From Streptomyces sp. NRRL F-5122 (GTDB lineage: Bacteria > Actinomycetota > Actinomycetes > Streptomycetales > Streptomycetaceae), in the NCBI RefSeq assembly GCF_001507435.1, contig NZ_LMWH01000242.1:1-64000 (forward strand): 64,000 bases of DNA, given 5' to 3'. The notes below the pieces were generated by a model, which was not told the origin of the DNA, did no database searches, and worked only from the letters and a program-made list of their open reading frames with translations. Positions 19,172 to 27,138 of the stretch are shown piece after piece; within the stretch, counting starts at the first letter, position 1; each line of letters opens with the position of its first letter. A program made the translations under genes and the position numbers.

Positions 19172-19624
19172 ATGAGCGACCACGAAGCGAACACCACCGA
19201 CAACGACCCTGAGCAGGTGGGACTGTCCTTCCTCACCATCGCCTACGGTGTACGGGAAGAAGTTGACCGGCGCATGATGTCGACCGCGGGACTGTCTCTG
19301 TCCCGCACCAAGGTCCTACAGGTGCTGGACGCCCGCGGCGCTCTGCATCAGGCCCAGCTCGCCGATGCCCTCGGCCAGGCGCCGCGCTCCGTCACCCAGA
19401 TCGTAGAAGCGCTCGAACGCATCGGCCTGGTCACTCGCACCGAGGACGCCGATGACCGGCGCCGCAAGACCGTGTCTCTGACGAAAAAGGGCCGCACGAC
19501 GCTGGAGGCAGCGGAACAAGCAGGAGCGCATACCCTGCGTCAACTCTTCGGCTCACTCAGCCCGCAGCAACTGACAAGCCTGAGCGGGCTGCTTGCCCAC
19601 CTCAACACGGCACTCGCGTACTAG
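19172..19624 (+). CDS. MarR-family transcriptional regulator
   Basis: A 150-residue winged-helix protein. Visible are QAQLADALGQAPRSVTQIVE (recognition region) and a wing with RTEDADDRRRKTVSLTKKG. The ATG at 19172 is preferred to 19130 because GGGAGGA lies about 11 bases upstream and because 19130 would put the operator palindrome inside the gene. It probably represses the divergent SDR gene and itself. Confidence 0.87.
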   Translation: MSDHEANTTDNDPEQVGLSFLTIAYGVREEVDRRMMSTAGLSLSRTKVLQVLDARGALHQAQLADALGQAPRSVTQIVEALERIGLVTRTEDADDRRRKTVSLTKKGRTTLEAAEQAGAHTLRQLFGSLSPQQLTSLSGLLAHLNTALAY

Positions 19625-19639
19625 GGGGAACGGGCAAGT

Positions 19640-20110
19640 CGAAGATGCCTCGGCGCTCGCCTGCGGGATTCGTAAGCCGATCAATCCGCTGCCGAACAAG
19701 AATTGTCCGAACTGGGAGGTGGAATGGCCTGCCCTGATGGACAAGGTGCGACCGGATGCGGTTCTGCTCAGCGTCCAGTGGGATGTGGCCGAGCAGCAGA
19801 TCGACGCCGGTGGGAAGCAGGTGACGATTCGCGACGACGAGGCCCGGAGGAGGTTTGCGACAAATCTTGACCGAGCCATGGATCCTCTCCAAAGGAAGGA
19901 CTCCGGTCTACGTCTCGGGGTCCGCCTTTCCGCATGTCAAGGGCTCGGTTGCGGTCCTGCTGTCCGGGATCTCCCTGGAATTCAGTAAGAAGTATCCGGG
20001 AGTCCATTACTTGGATATCTTTCATCAGTTCTGCAATGACTTGAATCAGTGCCCGAAGGTTATTTCCGGAATTCCCGTTTACGGCACTGACGTGCACTGC
20101 ACAAGGAAAC
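19640..20110 (+). pseudogene. SGNH-type C-terminal domain of an acyltransferase, relic
   Basis: One frame gives CPNWEVEWPALMDKVRPDAV, then VQWDVAEQQID. After a frame change near 19870 another frame gives GRTPVYVSGSAFPHVKGS, then YPGVHYLDIFHQFC and YGTDVHCT. This order matches the SGNH domain fused to OafA-like O-acyltransferases in actinomycetes. The membrane acyltransferase half and the start are missing, and the two parts are out of frame. Confidence 0.45.
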
Positions 20111-20317
20111 CAAAGTGCGCCTGGGGAATTGGATTCTCAATTCGATGTTTCATCGCGCGCGGCATGCGTGAGACATCCACGCAGCACGCTTGCATGATCT
20201 GCCGAACTTCCTTGACCGCGGCGGCGTTTCGCCCCTCGCGTGCTGGAACGGGTTCGGCCCGGCGGACCGGTGCTGCGGATCTTGCGTAACAGGCCCATGA
20301 GTCCCTCCGCGGCGCAC

Positions 20318-20357
20318 CTGCGGCAGCGGGGAGGCAGCCGTCTCCCCGCTGCCGCAG
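20318..20357 (-). terminator. Strong hairpin downstream of arsR-like gene
   Basis: A long GC-rich inverted repeat, CTGCGGCAGCGGGGA against TCCCCGCTGCCGCAG with a 10-base loop, begins about 50 bases after the end of the minus-strand ArsR gene. Confidence 0.7.
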
Positions 20358-20406
20358 AGCGCTGTCGCGCTACGGGAAGACGGTCGCCGATCGAGGGTCG
20401 TCGTTA

Positions 20407-20754
20407 CTACGGCCGTTTTCCTTCGTGCTGCGCGGCCTGCAGATCGGCGAGGAGTTCGGCCTGGCCGCTCAGCACCCCGGACAGGATGGTGCGGGCCACC
20501 CGCAGCAACTCGGCCACGTGCGGGCTGGTAAGCGAGTAGTACACCGTCGAGCCCTCTTTGCGGTTTTTGACCAGGTTCGCGCGCCGCAGCACGGCTAGCT
20601 GCTGTGAGAGGTGCGCCGGCTCGATGCCCACCTCGGGGAGCATCTCCGCGACCGCGTGCTCGCGCTCGCTCAGCAGCTCCAGGACCCGGATGCGGGCCGG
20701 GTGGCCGAGGGTTTTGAAGAACTCGGCCTTCAGCTGGTACAGCGGTGTGCTCAC
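20407..20754 (-). CDS. ArsR-family regulator (paralogue 1)
   Basis: A 115-residue winged-helix repressor. Core blocks are AEFFKTLGHPARIRVLELL, PAHLSQQLAVLRRANLVKN and GSTVYYSLTSPHVAELL. No ArsR-type metal-binding CxC pair is visible in the recognition helix. It is closely similar to the ArsR protein at 24030-24371, which heads a SulP operon, but no transporter gene follows this copy. A TTGC-N8-GCAA site lies 170 bases upstream (20924-20939) and a terminator follows at 20318-20357, so it looks monocistronic. Confidence 0.88.
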   Translation of the reverse strand: MSTPLYQLKAEFFKTLGHPARIRVLELLSEREHAVAEMLPEVGIEPAHLSQQLAVLRRANLVKNRKEGSTVYYSLTSPHVAELLRVARTILSGVLSGQAELLADLQAAQHEGKRP

Positions 20755-20923
20755 CGTGCCATCCCCTCACCCCGGAAGCAGCGCGGCGCCATCAGCCGGG
20801 CCTCCGCACATCGCATCCACCCATTCGTCAAGAACATGCGGCCCATCCTCGCCTGCGGCACCGGCCAGGCCGAATCCGCACCAGGAAGAGGGCCGCCACA
20901 TCCAGCCGCGATGACCTTGATAG

Positions 20924-20939
20924 TTGCCAATATTAGCAA
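20924..20939. promoter_or_regulatory. Putative ArsR operator 1 (TTGC-N8-GCAA)
   Basis: TTGCCAATATTAGCAA is an AT-rich inverted repeat in GC-rich surroundings, upstream of the ArsR gene at 20407. The same TTGC-N8-GCAA layout occurs upstream of its paralogue (24468-24483). Confidence 0.6.
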
Positions 20940-20985
20940 TTACTGGTCATGTGAGGAGGGTTGCGAGCGGATCATTCCGCTCTGC

Positions 20986-21025
20986 TGCGCTGCGCTGCGC
21001 TGCGCTGCGCTGCGTTGCGTTGCGC
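20986..21025. repeat. Pentanucleotide tandem repeat, 8 units of TGCGC/T
   Basis: Eight head-to-tail 5-bp units, five TGCGC, two TGCGT and a final TGCGC, lie between the ArsR operator and the next recognised gene. It is not inside a recognised coding region. Confidence 0.8.
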
Positions 21026-21484
21026 CGACGTCGCCGGGCTCAAAAGCTCCGCCTGCCGCCTCAAGTGCCGCCCTGCCGCCGTCGGCGCGGACGGCCGGCG
21101 CCCTCGCGGCGGCGAGCCCCGCATGCTGAGCTGTCCTTCGGCGGTCGGTCCACCCAGGGCATCCGCGACGCCGACCGGTGCCGACCACCGCGTCGCGTGA
21201 GGGAGGAGCGCGGTGACGGGTGACTGAAATGCCTGGTCCGCGGCCGGTCCGTTGTGAGTGAAGGGCGAGTGGGGCGGACCGGCTCGTCAGGACGGCAGAC
21301 CGCCTGGTCGCTGTCGACGTGCTGAACTTCAAGACGGCGGTAAGCGTCGCAGTCGAGAAGGGCACCCGGGCCGAGGCATACGCCGACGGACATAATGCCG
21401 AGGTTCTCCTCGACTGTGCAGCGCCCGTCGATGGTCATGAGGACGGCTTCTGCGACGGCGGTCGCTCTCGGACGTGCTGATCGG

Positions 21485-21910
21485 TCAGAGGGGAAGGGTG
21501 ATCCAAATGCTTTTGCCCCGGCCGTCGGCATCCGCACGCACCACCGCGGTGCCGCCCAGGGCGAGGACGAGCTCCATGACGGTGGCCAGGCCGCCGCCCG
21601 CCGCACCGGTGACCGCTCCGTACAGCGGGGGCTGGTAGGGATGGCGGTCGTGGACGGCAATGGCCAGGCAGTCCGGGCTTGCCGCGTAGATCACCGTGAC
21701 CTGCGGGGACAACGACGCGGCGTGCCTGACGCTGTTGGTGACCAGCTCGCTGAGGATCAGCAGGGCCGGGTCCACGGTGGGGTGGCGCAGTCCGATCCTC
21801 CACTCGACCAGTGCCTGCTGCGCCGTCTCGCGGGCAATCCGCACGGCCGACGGCTCGGTGGGCAGGGTGAGTACATGCCAGTAGGGCAGGGCTTCCAACT
21901 GCGTGGACAC
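21485..21910 (-). CDS. RsbW-like ATP-binding protein (HATPase_c_2)
   Basis: A 141-residue GHKL-type ATPase of the anti-sigma-factor kinase class common in Streptomyces. The N box is SELVTNSVRHA (about residues 54-64), and the G2-like glycine region is GGGLATVMEL near 105. It starts at GTG 21910, only 3 bases after the stop of the upstream 131-residue gene, so it is the last gene of the ArsR-SulP operon. Its placement with a STAS-domain transporter hints at partner-switching control, but this is inference. Confidence 0.8.
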   Translation of the reverse strand: MSTQLEALPYWHVLTLPTEPSAVRIARETAQQALVEWRIGLRHPTVDPALLILSELVTNSVRHAASLSPQVTVIYAASPDCLAIAVHDRHPYQPPLYGAVTGAAGGGLATVMELVLALGGTAVVRADADGRGKSIWITLPL

Positions 21911-21913
21911 GTT

Positions 21914-22309
21914 TCACGCCTCCGCACGGGTAGGACGGAAACCGGTGACGGTCTTGGGATGCAGGCATAGCAGGGTGTCGTGCCGGCCGTGCCTCCGGCC
22001 CGACAGGGCACGCCGGTAGTCGGTGGCATCAGCGGGGTCTGTGATCACCTCGGCCGGTACGGCGACGGTGACCGTCCAGCCGCCGGCGGGCACGGTGCGG
22101 ATCTCCTCCACGTGGTGGGGCACCGTCGCGGCCGGGGCCAACGCGCGCACGATCAGACGGCCGTACCCCCACACATGCCTCGCCCGGCGCACCATGGTCC
22201 GATCCCGCTGCACGCACAGCAGCCGCGCCGGGGTGCTGCGCTCCAGCAGCCATGGGGCCGCTGCGCCGGAGAAGTCGACCACGCGCAGGATGTAGCGGAA
22301 AGTGCTCAT
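21914..22309 (-). CDS. Hypothetical protein in SulP operon
   Basis: A 131-residue protein of no family I recognise. It starts FRYILRVVDFSGAAAPWLLE, has a basic middle (DRTMVRRARHVWGYGRLIV) and ends in an arginine- and histidine-rich tail. There is no signal peptide or membrane span. Its ATG overlaps the SulP stop codon (ATGA), and it is followed 3 bases later by the RsbW-like gene, so it is translationally coupled to the transporter. Confidence 0.7.
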   Translation of the reverse strand: MSTFRYILRVVDFSGAAAPWLLERSTPARLLCVQRDRTMVRRARHVWGYGRLIVRALAPAATVPHHVEEIRTVPAGGWTVTVAVPAEVITDPADATDYRRALSGRRHGRHDTLLCLHPKTVTGFRPTRAEA

Positions 22310-24033
22310 CGCAGGCCTTCCTCGCTGGAGAGTGGGGACTGCTGGTGGGCGGGGAGGGCGGGGAGGACTCCGGCCGTCTCCAGGTGGTGGCGCGCGGCCC
22401 GGATCGCATCGGGGGTGGTGGCGTACTCCTGGCTGTCGTGGCGCAGCAACTCCAGGGCGCCGACGGAGTCGAGGACCTGGCGCTGACCCGCGCGTATGCC
22501 GGAGGCCAGAACGAGGATGCCGCGACGGTGCAGCTTCTGAACTGCGTCCTTGAGGACCAGGGCACCGGTGGCGTCCATCGTCGACACGCGGGACATGCGC
22601 AGGATGACGACGCGGACATCGGCGACCTCGGTCAGCTCCAGCAGGAAGCGGTGGGCGGCGGCGAAGAACAGCGGCCCGTCGATGCGATAGGCGACGATGT
22701 GCTCGGCCAGCAACGCGTGCTCCTCCACACTGTGGTTGCCCCGGTCCAGTGGTACCTGGTCGAAGCGGGCTTGCTTGGCCACGGCGCGCAGGGCGAGGCC
22801 GCCCGCGACGACCAAGCCGATGATCACGGCATACACGAGGTCCAGGGCCAGCGTCGCCAGCGCGGTCAGGGCAAGGATCAGAGCATCCGAGCGGGTGGCC
22901 TTCGCCATGGCCTTCAGTGAGCCGACCTCGACCATCCGGATCGCAGTGGCCAACAGGACGCCGGCGAGCGCGGCGAGCGGGATCTTCGAGACCAGGGGCG
23001 CCGCCGCAAAGACGATGATCGCGAGGACGGCGGCATGGGTGAGGGAAGCGAGCCGGGAGCCGGCGCCCGTGCGGACGTTGACCGCGGTGCGGGCGATCGC
23101 GCCGGTCGCCGGGACTCCACCGAACAGCGGGGCGGCGATGTTCGCCAGACCCTGTCCGAACAACTCCCGGTCCGGGTCGTGCTGCTGGCCGACCGTCATG
23201 CCGTCGGCAACCGATGCGGACAGCAGAGACTCCAGAGCGGCCAGGGCGGCGACCGCCACCGCAGGGGCGAGCAAGGTGCCGAGCGAGCCGAGGTCGAGGA
23301 AGGACAGCGATGGCAGGGGCAGCCCGGATGGCAGGTCGCCGATCGGCTTCGCGGCGTCCAGGCGGGCCGACTGCGCCACGACCGTGGCGGCGATCACGGC
23401 CAGGATGGAGAAGGGAACGGTCGGCCGCCATCTGGCCCCGACCAGCATGACCACTGCCACCGTGACCGCGAAGCCGAGCGCCGTCCAGTTCGGGGACGTG
23501 GCGAACTCCTCAACCGCCCGCCAGGTCACCACCAACACCCGGTCGCCCTCAGGCTTGGGCACGCCCAGCGCGTTCGGGACCTGCTGCAGACCGATCACGC
23601 AGGCGATACCGAGGGTGAAGCCCTCCACCACGGGGGCCGGGATGTACCGCATGTAACGGCCGGCCCTGAGCACAGCGAGTGCGACGAGCAGGACGCCCGC
23701 CATCAGGCCGACCGTGAGGACGCCCGTTGGCCCGTACTCGCCCACGATGGGGACGAGTACGACCGTCATGGCGCCGGTCGGGCCCGACACCTGCAGATTG
23801 GAACCGCCGAACACAGCGGCGATCGCCCCCGCGACCACGGCGGTCGCCAGGCCCGCCTCGGCGCCCAGCCCGGAGGAGACGCCGAAGCCGAGCGCGAGCG
23901 GCAGCGCGACGATCGCCACGGTGAGACCGGCCAGCAGGTCCCGACGTGGATCACGGCGCACCTCCGTGAGGTCGGTGCGACCGGGCAGCAACGCCGCCAC
24001 TCGGGCCCGTACATGGCTGAACATGGTGCTCAT
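22306..24033 (-). CDS. SulP-family anion transporter with STAS domain
   Basis: A 575-residue membrane transporter of the SLC26/SulP family, which carries sulfate, bicarbonate or other anions. The family signature lies at the start of the membrane domain (DLLAGLTVAIVALPLALGFG, then SGPTGAMTVVLVP). About 12 hydrophobic segments follow to about residue 410, with a C-terminal STAS domain (about 440-555) containing VVILRMSRVSTMDATGA. Its start overlaps the ArsR gene's stop (4 bp) and its stop overlaps the next gene's start (4 bp). The ArsR partner suggests repression under some conditions. Bicarbonate is a common substrate for ArsR-linked bacterial SulP, but nothing here proves it. Confidence 0.92.
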   Translation of the reverse strand: MSTMFSHVRARVAALLPGRTDLTEVRRDPRRDLLAGLTVAIVALPLALGFGVSSGLGAEAGLATAVVAGAIAAVFGGSNLQVSGPTGAMTVVLVPIVGEYGPTGVLTVGLMAGVLLVALAVLRAGRYMRYIPAPVVEGFTLGIACVIGLQQVPNALGVPKPEGDRVLVVTWRAVEEFATSPNWTALGFAVTVAVVMLVGARWRPTVPFSILAVIAATVVAQSARLDAAKPIGDLPSGLPLPSLSFLDLGSLGTLLAPAVAVAALAALESLLSASVADGMTVGQQHDPDRELFGQGLANIAAPLFGGVPATGAIARTAVNVRTGAGSRLASLTHAAVLAIIVFAAAPLVSKIPLAALAGVLLATAIRMVEVGSLKAMAKATRSDALILALTALATLALDLVYAVIIGLVVAGGLALRAVAKQARFDQVPLDRGNHSVEEHALLAEHIVAYRIDGPLFFAAAHRFLLELTEVADVRVVILRMSRVSTMDATGALVLKDAVQKLHRRGILVLASGIRAGQRQVLDSVGALELLRHDSQEYATTPDAIRAARHHLETAGVLPALPAHQQSPLSSEEGLR

Positions 24034-24371
24034 CGGGCGGCGACCTCGGATTTCCGCAGTTGGGCCAGCAGTTCGCCCCGCCCGGCCAGCATCTCGGTCA
24101 GGATCCGCCGCGCGGCCCGCATCAGGTCGGCCACATCGCCGCCGGCCAACTCGTAGACCACGGTCGAGCCCTCCCGCACCGACGTGACGATCCCCGAGCG
24201 ACGCAACACCGCCAGTTGCTGCGACAGGGCGGAGGGCTCCACCTCGATCGCATTCAGCAGCTCCCGCACCGGCATGGGCCCGTCCTGCAGCAGCTCCAGC
24301 ACCCGAATCCGTACGGGATGTCCCAGCATCCGGAAGAACTCGGCCTTGGCCTGGTACAGCGGAACGGACAT
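24030..24371 (-). CDS. ArsR-family regulator (paralogue 2, heads SulP operon)
   Basis: A 113-residue winged-helix repressor with AEFFRMLGHPVRIRVLELL, then PSALSQQLAVLRRSGIVTS and GSTVVYELAGGDVADLM. It is clearly paralogous to the protein at 20407-20754. ATG 24371 has GAGAGG just upstream and aligns with the paralogue's N-terminus (MSVPLYQAKAEFF against MSTPLYQLKAEFF), so the longer frame to 24413 is not used. It overlaps the SulP gene. A TTGC-N8-GCAA site sits 97 bases upstream. Confidence 0.9.
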   Translation of the reverse strand: MSVPLYQAKAEFFRMLGHPVRIRVLELLQDGPMPVRELLNAIEVEPSALSQQLAVLRRSGIVTSVREGSTVVYELAGGDVADLMRAARRILTEMLAGRGELLAQLRKSEVAAR

Positions 24372-24467
24372 GACCTCTCGGCCTCCCCTACAAGCCCCAC
24401 CCGGGGCAGACACAAAGGGCTGTGCCCGCGGCTACCTGCGAGCACAGCCAAGACAGCATCTAACCAA

Positions 24468-24483
24468 TTGCGAAATTTTGCAA
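24468..24483. promoter_or_regulatory. Putative ArsR operator 2 (TTGC-N8-GCAA)
   Basis: TTGCGAAATTTTGCAA, extendable to AATTGC/GCAATT arms (24466-24485), lies 97 bases before the ArsR-SulP operon. It shares arm sequence and spacing with the site at 20924-20939. Confidence 0.65.
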
Positions 24484-24768
24484 TTCAGCATTCGCCTGCT
24501 GCCCGGTCTTCCCGCCGCGAACCGGCCGGGCGGGCGTCCGGCCGGCCTGGTCGACGACGTCGCCGATCTGCTCTACCCGCTTCGTGGACAACTCGTCAGG
24601 TGACCGGAAGCGACAGGTGCGCCGACATGCTGATGGTCCAGCCAGTGCTGCGACCGGAAATGATCACCGGGTGGTGCTGACCGGTCTCAGCGTTGCTGGT
24701 AATGCGGTTCGGGCCCATGTATTTGGCGCTGTCGGTCCACAGCTTCCGGGCCGGCTGGTCGCTGCGGT

Positions 24769-25377
24769 TCAGCTGCGCACTTCAGCCAGGCACTCGTCGT
24801 ACAGGTCCATGATGTTGCCCTTGCCGCCGTTGCCGACCCATGTCATCGATGCGGCATCCAGGCACGCGAACGCCGTCGCGATCACCGCGCGGGCCCTCGG
24901 ATCCGTACTGCCGGAACCGGTGCCCATACGCGCTTCGATGAACGGCAGCAGGTCCTCCTGGAACCGCAGTCGCTTTTCGAGCCAACCGGCACGCAGAGAA
25001 GCGGTGTTGTGCAGAAGGCGAAACCGTTCCAGGGCCTGTTCGCGGCTGTCGTGCAAGGCCAGTACGGCAGCGATCCCTGCGCGCAAGGTCTCCCAGACGT
25101 CGGCTTCCGGGGGCTGTTCGCTGATCGTGTCCGTCAGGACCTGCCCGAACCGGCCCTGGTCGCCGCCCAGAAGGTCCTCCTTGGTGCCGAAGTAGCGGAA
25201 GAGGGTGCGCTGGGAGACGCCGGCCTCCTGGGCGATCTGGGCGATGGTCGTCTCGTCGTAGCCCTGCTCGGTGAACAGGCGCAGAGCCGTCTCGAGGATC
25301 TCCTGGGAGGCCAGCTGCCGTGTCCGGTCCCACAGCGTGGTCGACCCGCCCGTTGCCTTCTTGGCTACCTGCTTCAT
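24769..25377 (-). CDS. TetR-family transcriptional regulator
   Basis: A 202-residue TetR protein. The N-terminal helix-turn-helix is TIAQIAQEAGVSQRTLFRYF (about residues 44-63) followed by GTKEDLL. The C-terminal half is the variable ligand domain with a WVGNGGKG-containing end. It is divergent from the SDR gene at 25549, with two palindromes between them (25398-25412 and 25424-25440), so it probably represses that gene and itself. Confidence 0.9.
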   Translation of the reverse strand: MKQVAKKATGGSTTLWDRTRQLASQEILETALRLFTEQGYDETTIAQIAQEAGVSQRTLFRYFGTKEDLLGGDQGRFGQVLTDTISEQPPEADVWETLRAGIAAVLALHDSREQALERFRLLHNTASLRAGWLEKRLRFQEDLLPFIEARMGTGSGSTDPRARAVIATAFACLDAASMTWVGNGGKGNIMDLYDECLAEVRS

Positions 25378-25397
25378 GCCACCAGGTTAGCCCAGCA

Positions 25398-25412
25398 CTG
25401 CCAGTCTGGCAG
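25398..25412. promoter_or_regulatory. Palindrome 1 in TetR/SDR intergenic region
   Basis: CTGCCAGTCTGGCAG, a perfect inverted repeat with 7-base arms around a single base, lies 21 bases before the TetR start. Confidence 0.65.
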
Positions 25413-25423
25413 TAGCATCACAC

Positions 25424-25440
25424 TTGGCAGTCGCTGCCAA
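25424..25440. promoter_or_regulatory. Palindrome 2 in TetR/SDR intergenic region
   Basis: TTGGCAGTCGCTGCCAA, 7-base arms around TCG, shares the CTGCCA/TGGCAG core with palindrome 1, centred 27 bases away. Two related sites fit cooperative TetR binding. Confidence 0.65.
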
Positions 25441-25548
25441 ACCATCGTACGCTGACAAAAGGTGGTCGTTGCAGCACAGCCCGCCGCTCCACGGCCCGGA
25501 ACGCTCGCCGACCACCCCCACCTCCCGGAGCACACAAAGGAACGCATC

Positions 25549-26262
25549 ATGTCTGCACCTGCGGCTTTGATCACCGGTGGAACCAGCGGCATCGGCCAGA
25601 CGACCGCCGAACTGCTCCACTCCCGCGGCTACCGCGTCATGGTCACCGGCGTCGGTAATGTCGCCAACGCGGGGCTTCCCGAAGACGTCGTGGTCGTCCG
25701 GGCCGACGCACGGTCCCTGCCGGACATTGACCATGCGATTGACCAGGCACGCGAACAATTCGGCTCCCTCGACCTGCTCTTCCTCAACGCGGGCATCTCC
25801 CGTCCCGGCTCGATCGACTCAACCGACGAAGACGCCTTCGATGCGCTGTTCGACATCAACGTCAAGGGCAACTTCTTCACCCTGCAAAAGGCGCTCCCGC
25901 TCCTCAACGAAGGTGCCTCGGTCGTGTTTACCGTCGGCGCCGGTGAAGGGGTCGGAGCCGCCATGACAGCCGCCAAGGGCGCTCTGGTGCCCCTCGTACG
26001 GTCCCTCGCGCTCGAACTCGCTCCCCGCCGCATCCGCGTCAACGCCGTCAGCCCAGGACTGATCAACACCCCCGCCTACAGCAAGATGGGTGTCTCCCAG
26101 GAGATGATCGACTCCTGGGCTCGGGGGGTTCCGCTCGGCCGTGTCGGCGCTGCCGCCGACATCGCCGAAGCCGTGGCCTTCCTCGCCTCGGACGCCGCCG
26201 GCTACATCACCGGCGACAACCTCATCGTCTCTGGAGGCGTCGGTGTTCACGCCCGTCCTTGA
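25549..26262 (+). CDS. SDR-family protein lacking the usual catalytic Tyr
   Basis: A 237-residue Rossmann-fold protein of the short-chain dehydrogenase family: TGGTSGIG at residues 9-16, LNAG near 83, a DINVKGNFF helix, and the RVNAVSPGLINTPAY block near 166. Where classical members have Ser and then YxxxK, this one reads TVGAGEGVG and then MTAAK, so the Tyr is Met and the Ser is missing while the Lys is kept. ATG 25549 has AAGGA 8 bases upstream. It is divergent from TetR and very likely its target. Reductase activity should not be assumed. Confidence 0.85.
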   Translation: MSAPAALITGGTSGIGQTTAELLHSRGYRVMVTGVGNVANAGLPEDVVVVRADARSLPDIDHAIDQAREQFGSLDLLFLNAGISRPGSIDSTDEDAFDALFDINVKGNFFTLQKALPLLNEGASVVFTVGAGEGVGAAMTAAKGALVPLVRSLALELAPRRIRVNAVSPGLINTPAYSKMGVSQEMIDSWARGVPLGRVGAAADIAEAVAFLASDAAGYITGDNLIVSGGVGVHARP

Positions 26263-26364
26263 CGAGCAGATCCGCACTCGGCTCTGACCGGGAACAGTCA
26301 ACGGGTCCGGCGATCAGGCCGGGGCCAGGGCGAGCCGCCCGCCCAGCAGCGCACAGGGCCCTCC

Positions 26365-27138
26365 CTAGAGGCGGCCCGCCTCCACGATCCGGCGCAGGAA
26401 CCGCTGGGTGTGCTCCTGCTGTGGGGCGCCGAACAGCTCCTGGGCCGTGCCGTGTTCCAGGATCACCCCGTCCTTGAGGAAGCACACCTGGTCGGCGACG
26501 TCCCGGGCGAAGCTCATCTCGTGCGTGGCCAGCACCATGGTCATGCCGTCGTCCTTGAGGTCCCGGACGACGGAGAGGACCTCACCGACCAGTTCCGGGT
26601 CGAGCGCGGCCGTGATCTCGTCGAGGAGCAGCACCCTGGGGCGCACGGCCAACGCCCTGACGATGGCGGCGCGTTGCTGCTGACCGCCGCTCAACCGGTC
26701 AGGGAACTCGACTGCCTTGGCGCCGAGCCCGAGCCGGTCGAGCAGCTCGCGGGCGTGCTCCTCCGCCTCCGACCGGCCCACCTTGTGTACACGGCGCGGG
26801 GCCAAGGTGATGTTGTCGAGCACGCTCATGTGCGGGAAGAGGTTGTAGGCCTGGAAGACAACCCCGATCCGGCGTCGCACCGCGTCCTGGTCGACGCGCG
26901 GATCGGTGATCTCCTGCTCGTCCAGCCAGATCGCGCCGTCGTCGATCTCCTCGAGCAGGTTCGCGCACCGCAGCAGCGTCGACTTGCCGGAGCCGGAGGC
27001 CCCGATGAGCGCGGTCACGGTGTGGGGGGCGACGGCAAGGTTCACGTCGCGCAGGACGACCGTGCCACCGAAGGTCTTGCGGACGGACTCCATTCGCAGG
27101 ACGGGGGCGGCGTCCGCTCCGGGCCGGATGTCGCTCAC
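26365..27138 (-). CDS. Polar amino acid ABC transporter, ATP-binding subunit
   Basis: A 257-residue ABC ATPase of the glutamate/polar amino acid (GlnQ-like) class that powers uptake. Walker A GASGSGKST is at residues 46-54. The Q loop follows in VFQAYNLFPHMSVL, then the signature LSGGQQQR, Walker B VLLLDE and an H-loop ATHEM. The start overlaps the permease stop by 4 bp (ATGA), so it is the last gene of a three-gene operon with 27135-28052 and 28049-28942. Confidence 0.93.
   Translation of the reverse strand: MSDIRPGADAAPVLRMESVRKTFGGTVVLRDVNLAVAPHTVTALIGASGSGKSTLLRCANLLEEIDDGAIWLDEQEITDPRVDQDAVRRRIGVVFQAYNLFPHMSVLDNITLAPRRVHKVGRSEAEEHARELLDRLGLGAKAVEFPDRLSGGQQQRAAIVRALAVRPRVLLLDEITAALDPELVGEVLSVVRDLKDDGMTMVLATHEMSFARDVADQVCFLKDGVILEHGTAQELFGAPQQEHTQRFLRRIVEAGRL

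Larger units (their letters stand above)
20755..21484. other. Stretch without a recognised gene
   Basis: It contains the ArsR-type operator at 20924-20939 and a pentanucleotide repeat at 20986-21025. The remaining open frames match no family I recognise. Confidence 0.4.

Noticed and set aside
21914..23431. 505-codon minus-strand frame extending upstream of the 131-residue gene
   Set aside because: Most of it overlaps the SulP gene in another frame. Only the part from ATG 22309 is credible.
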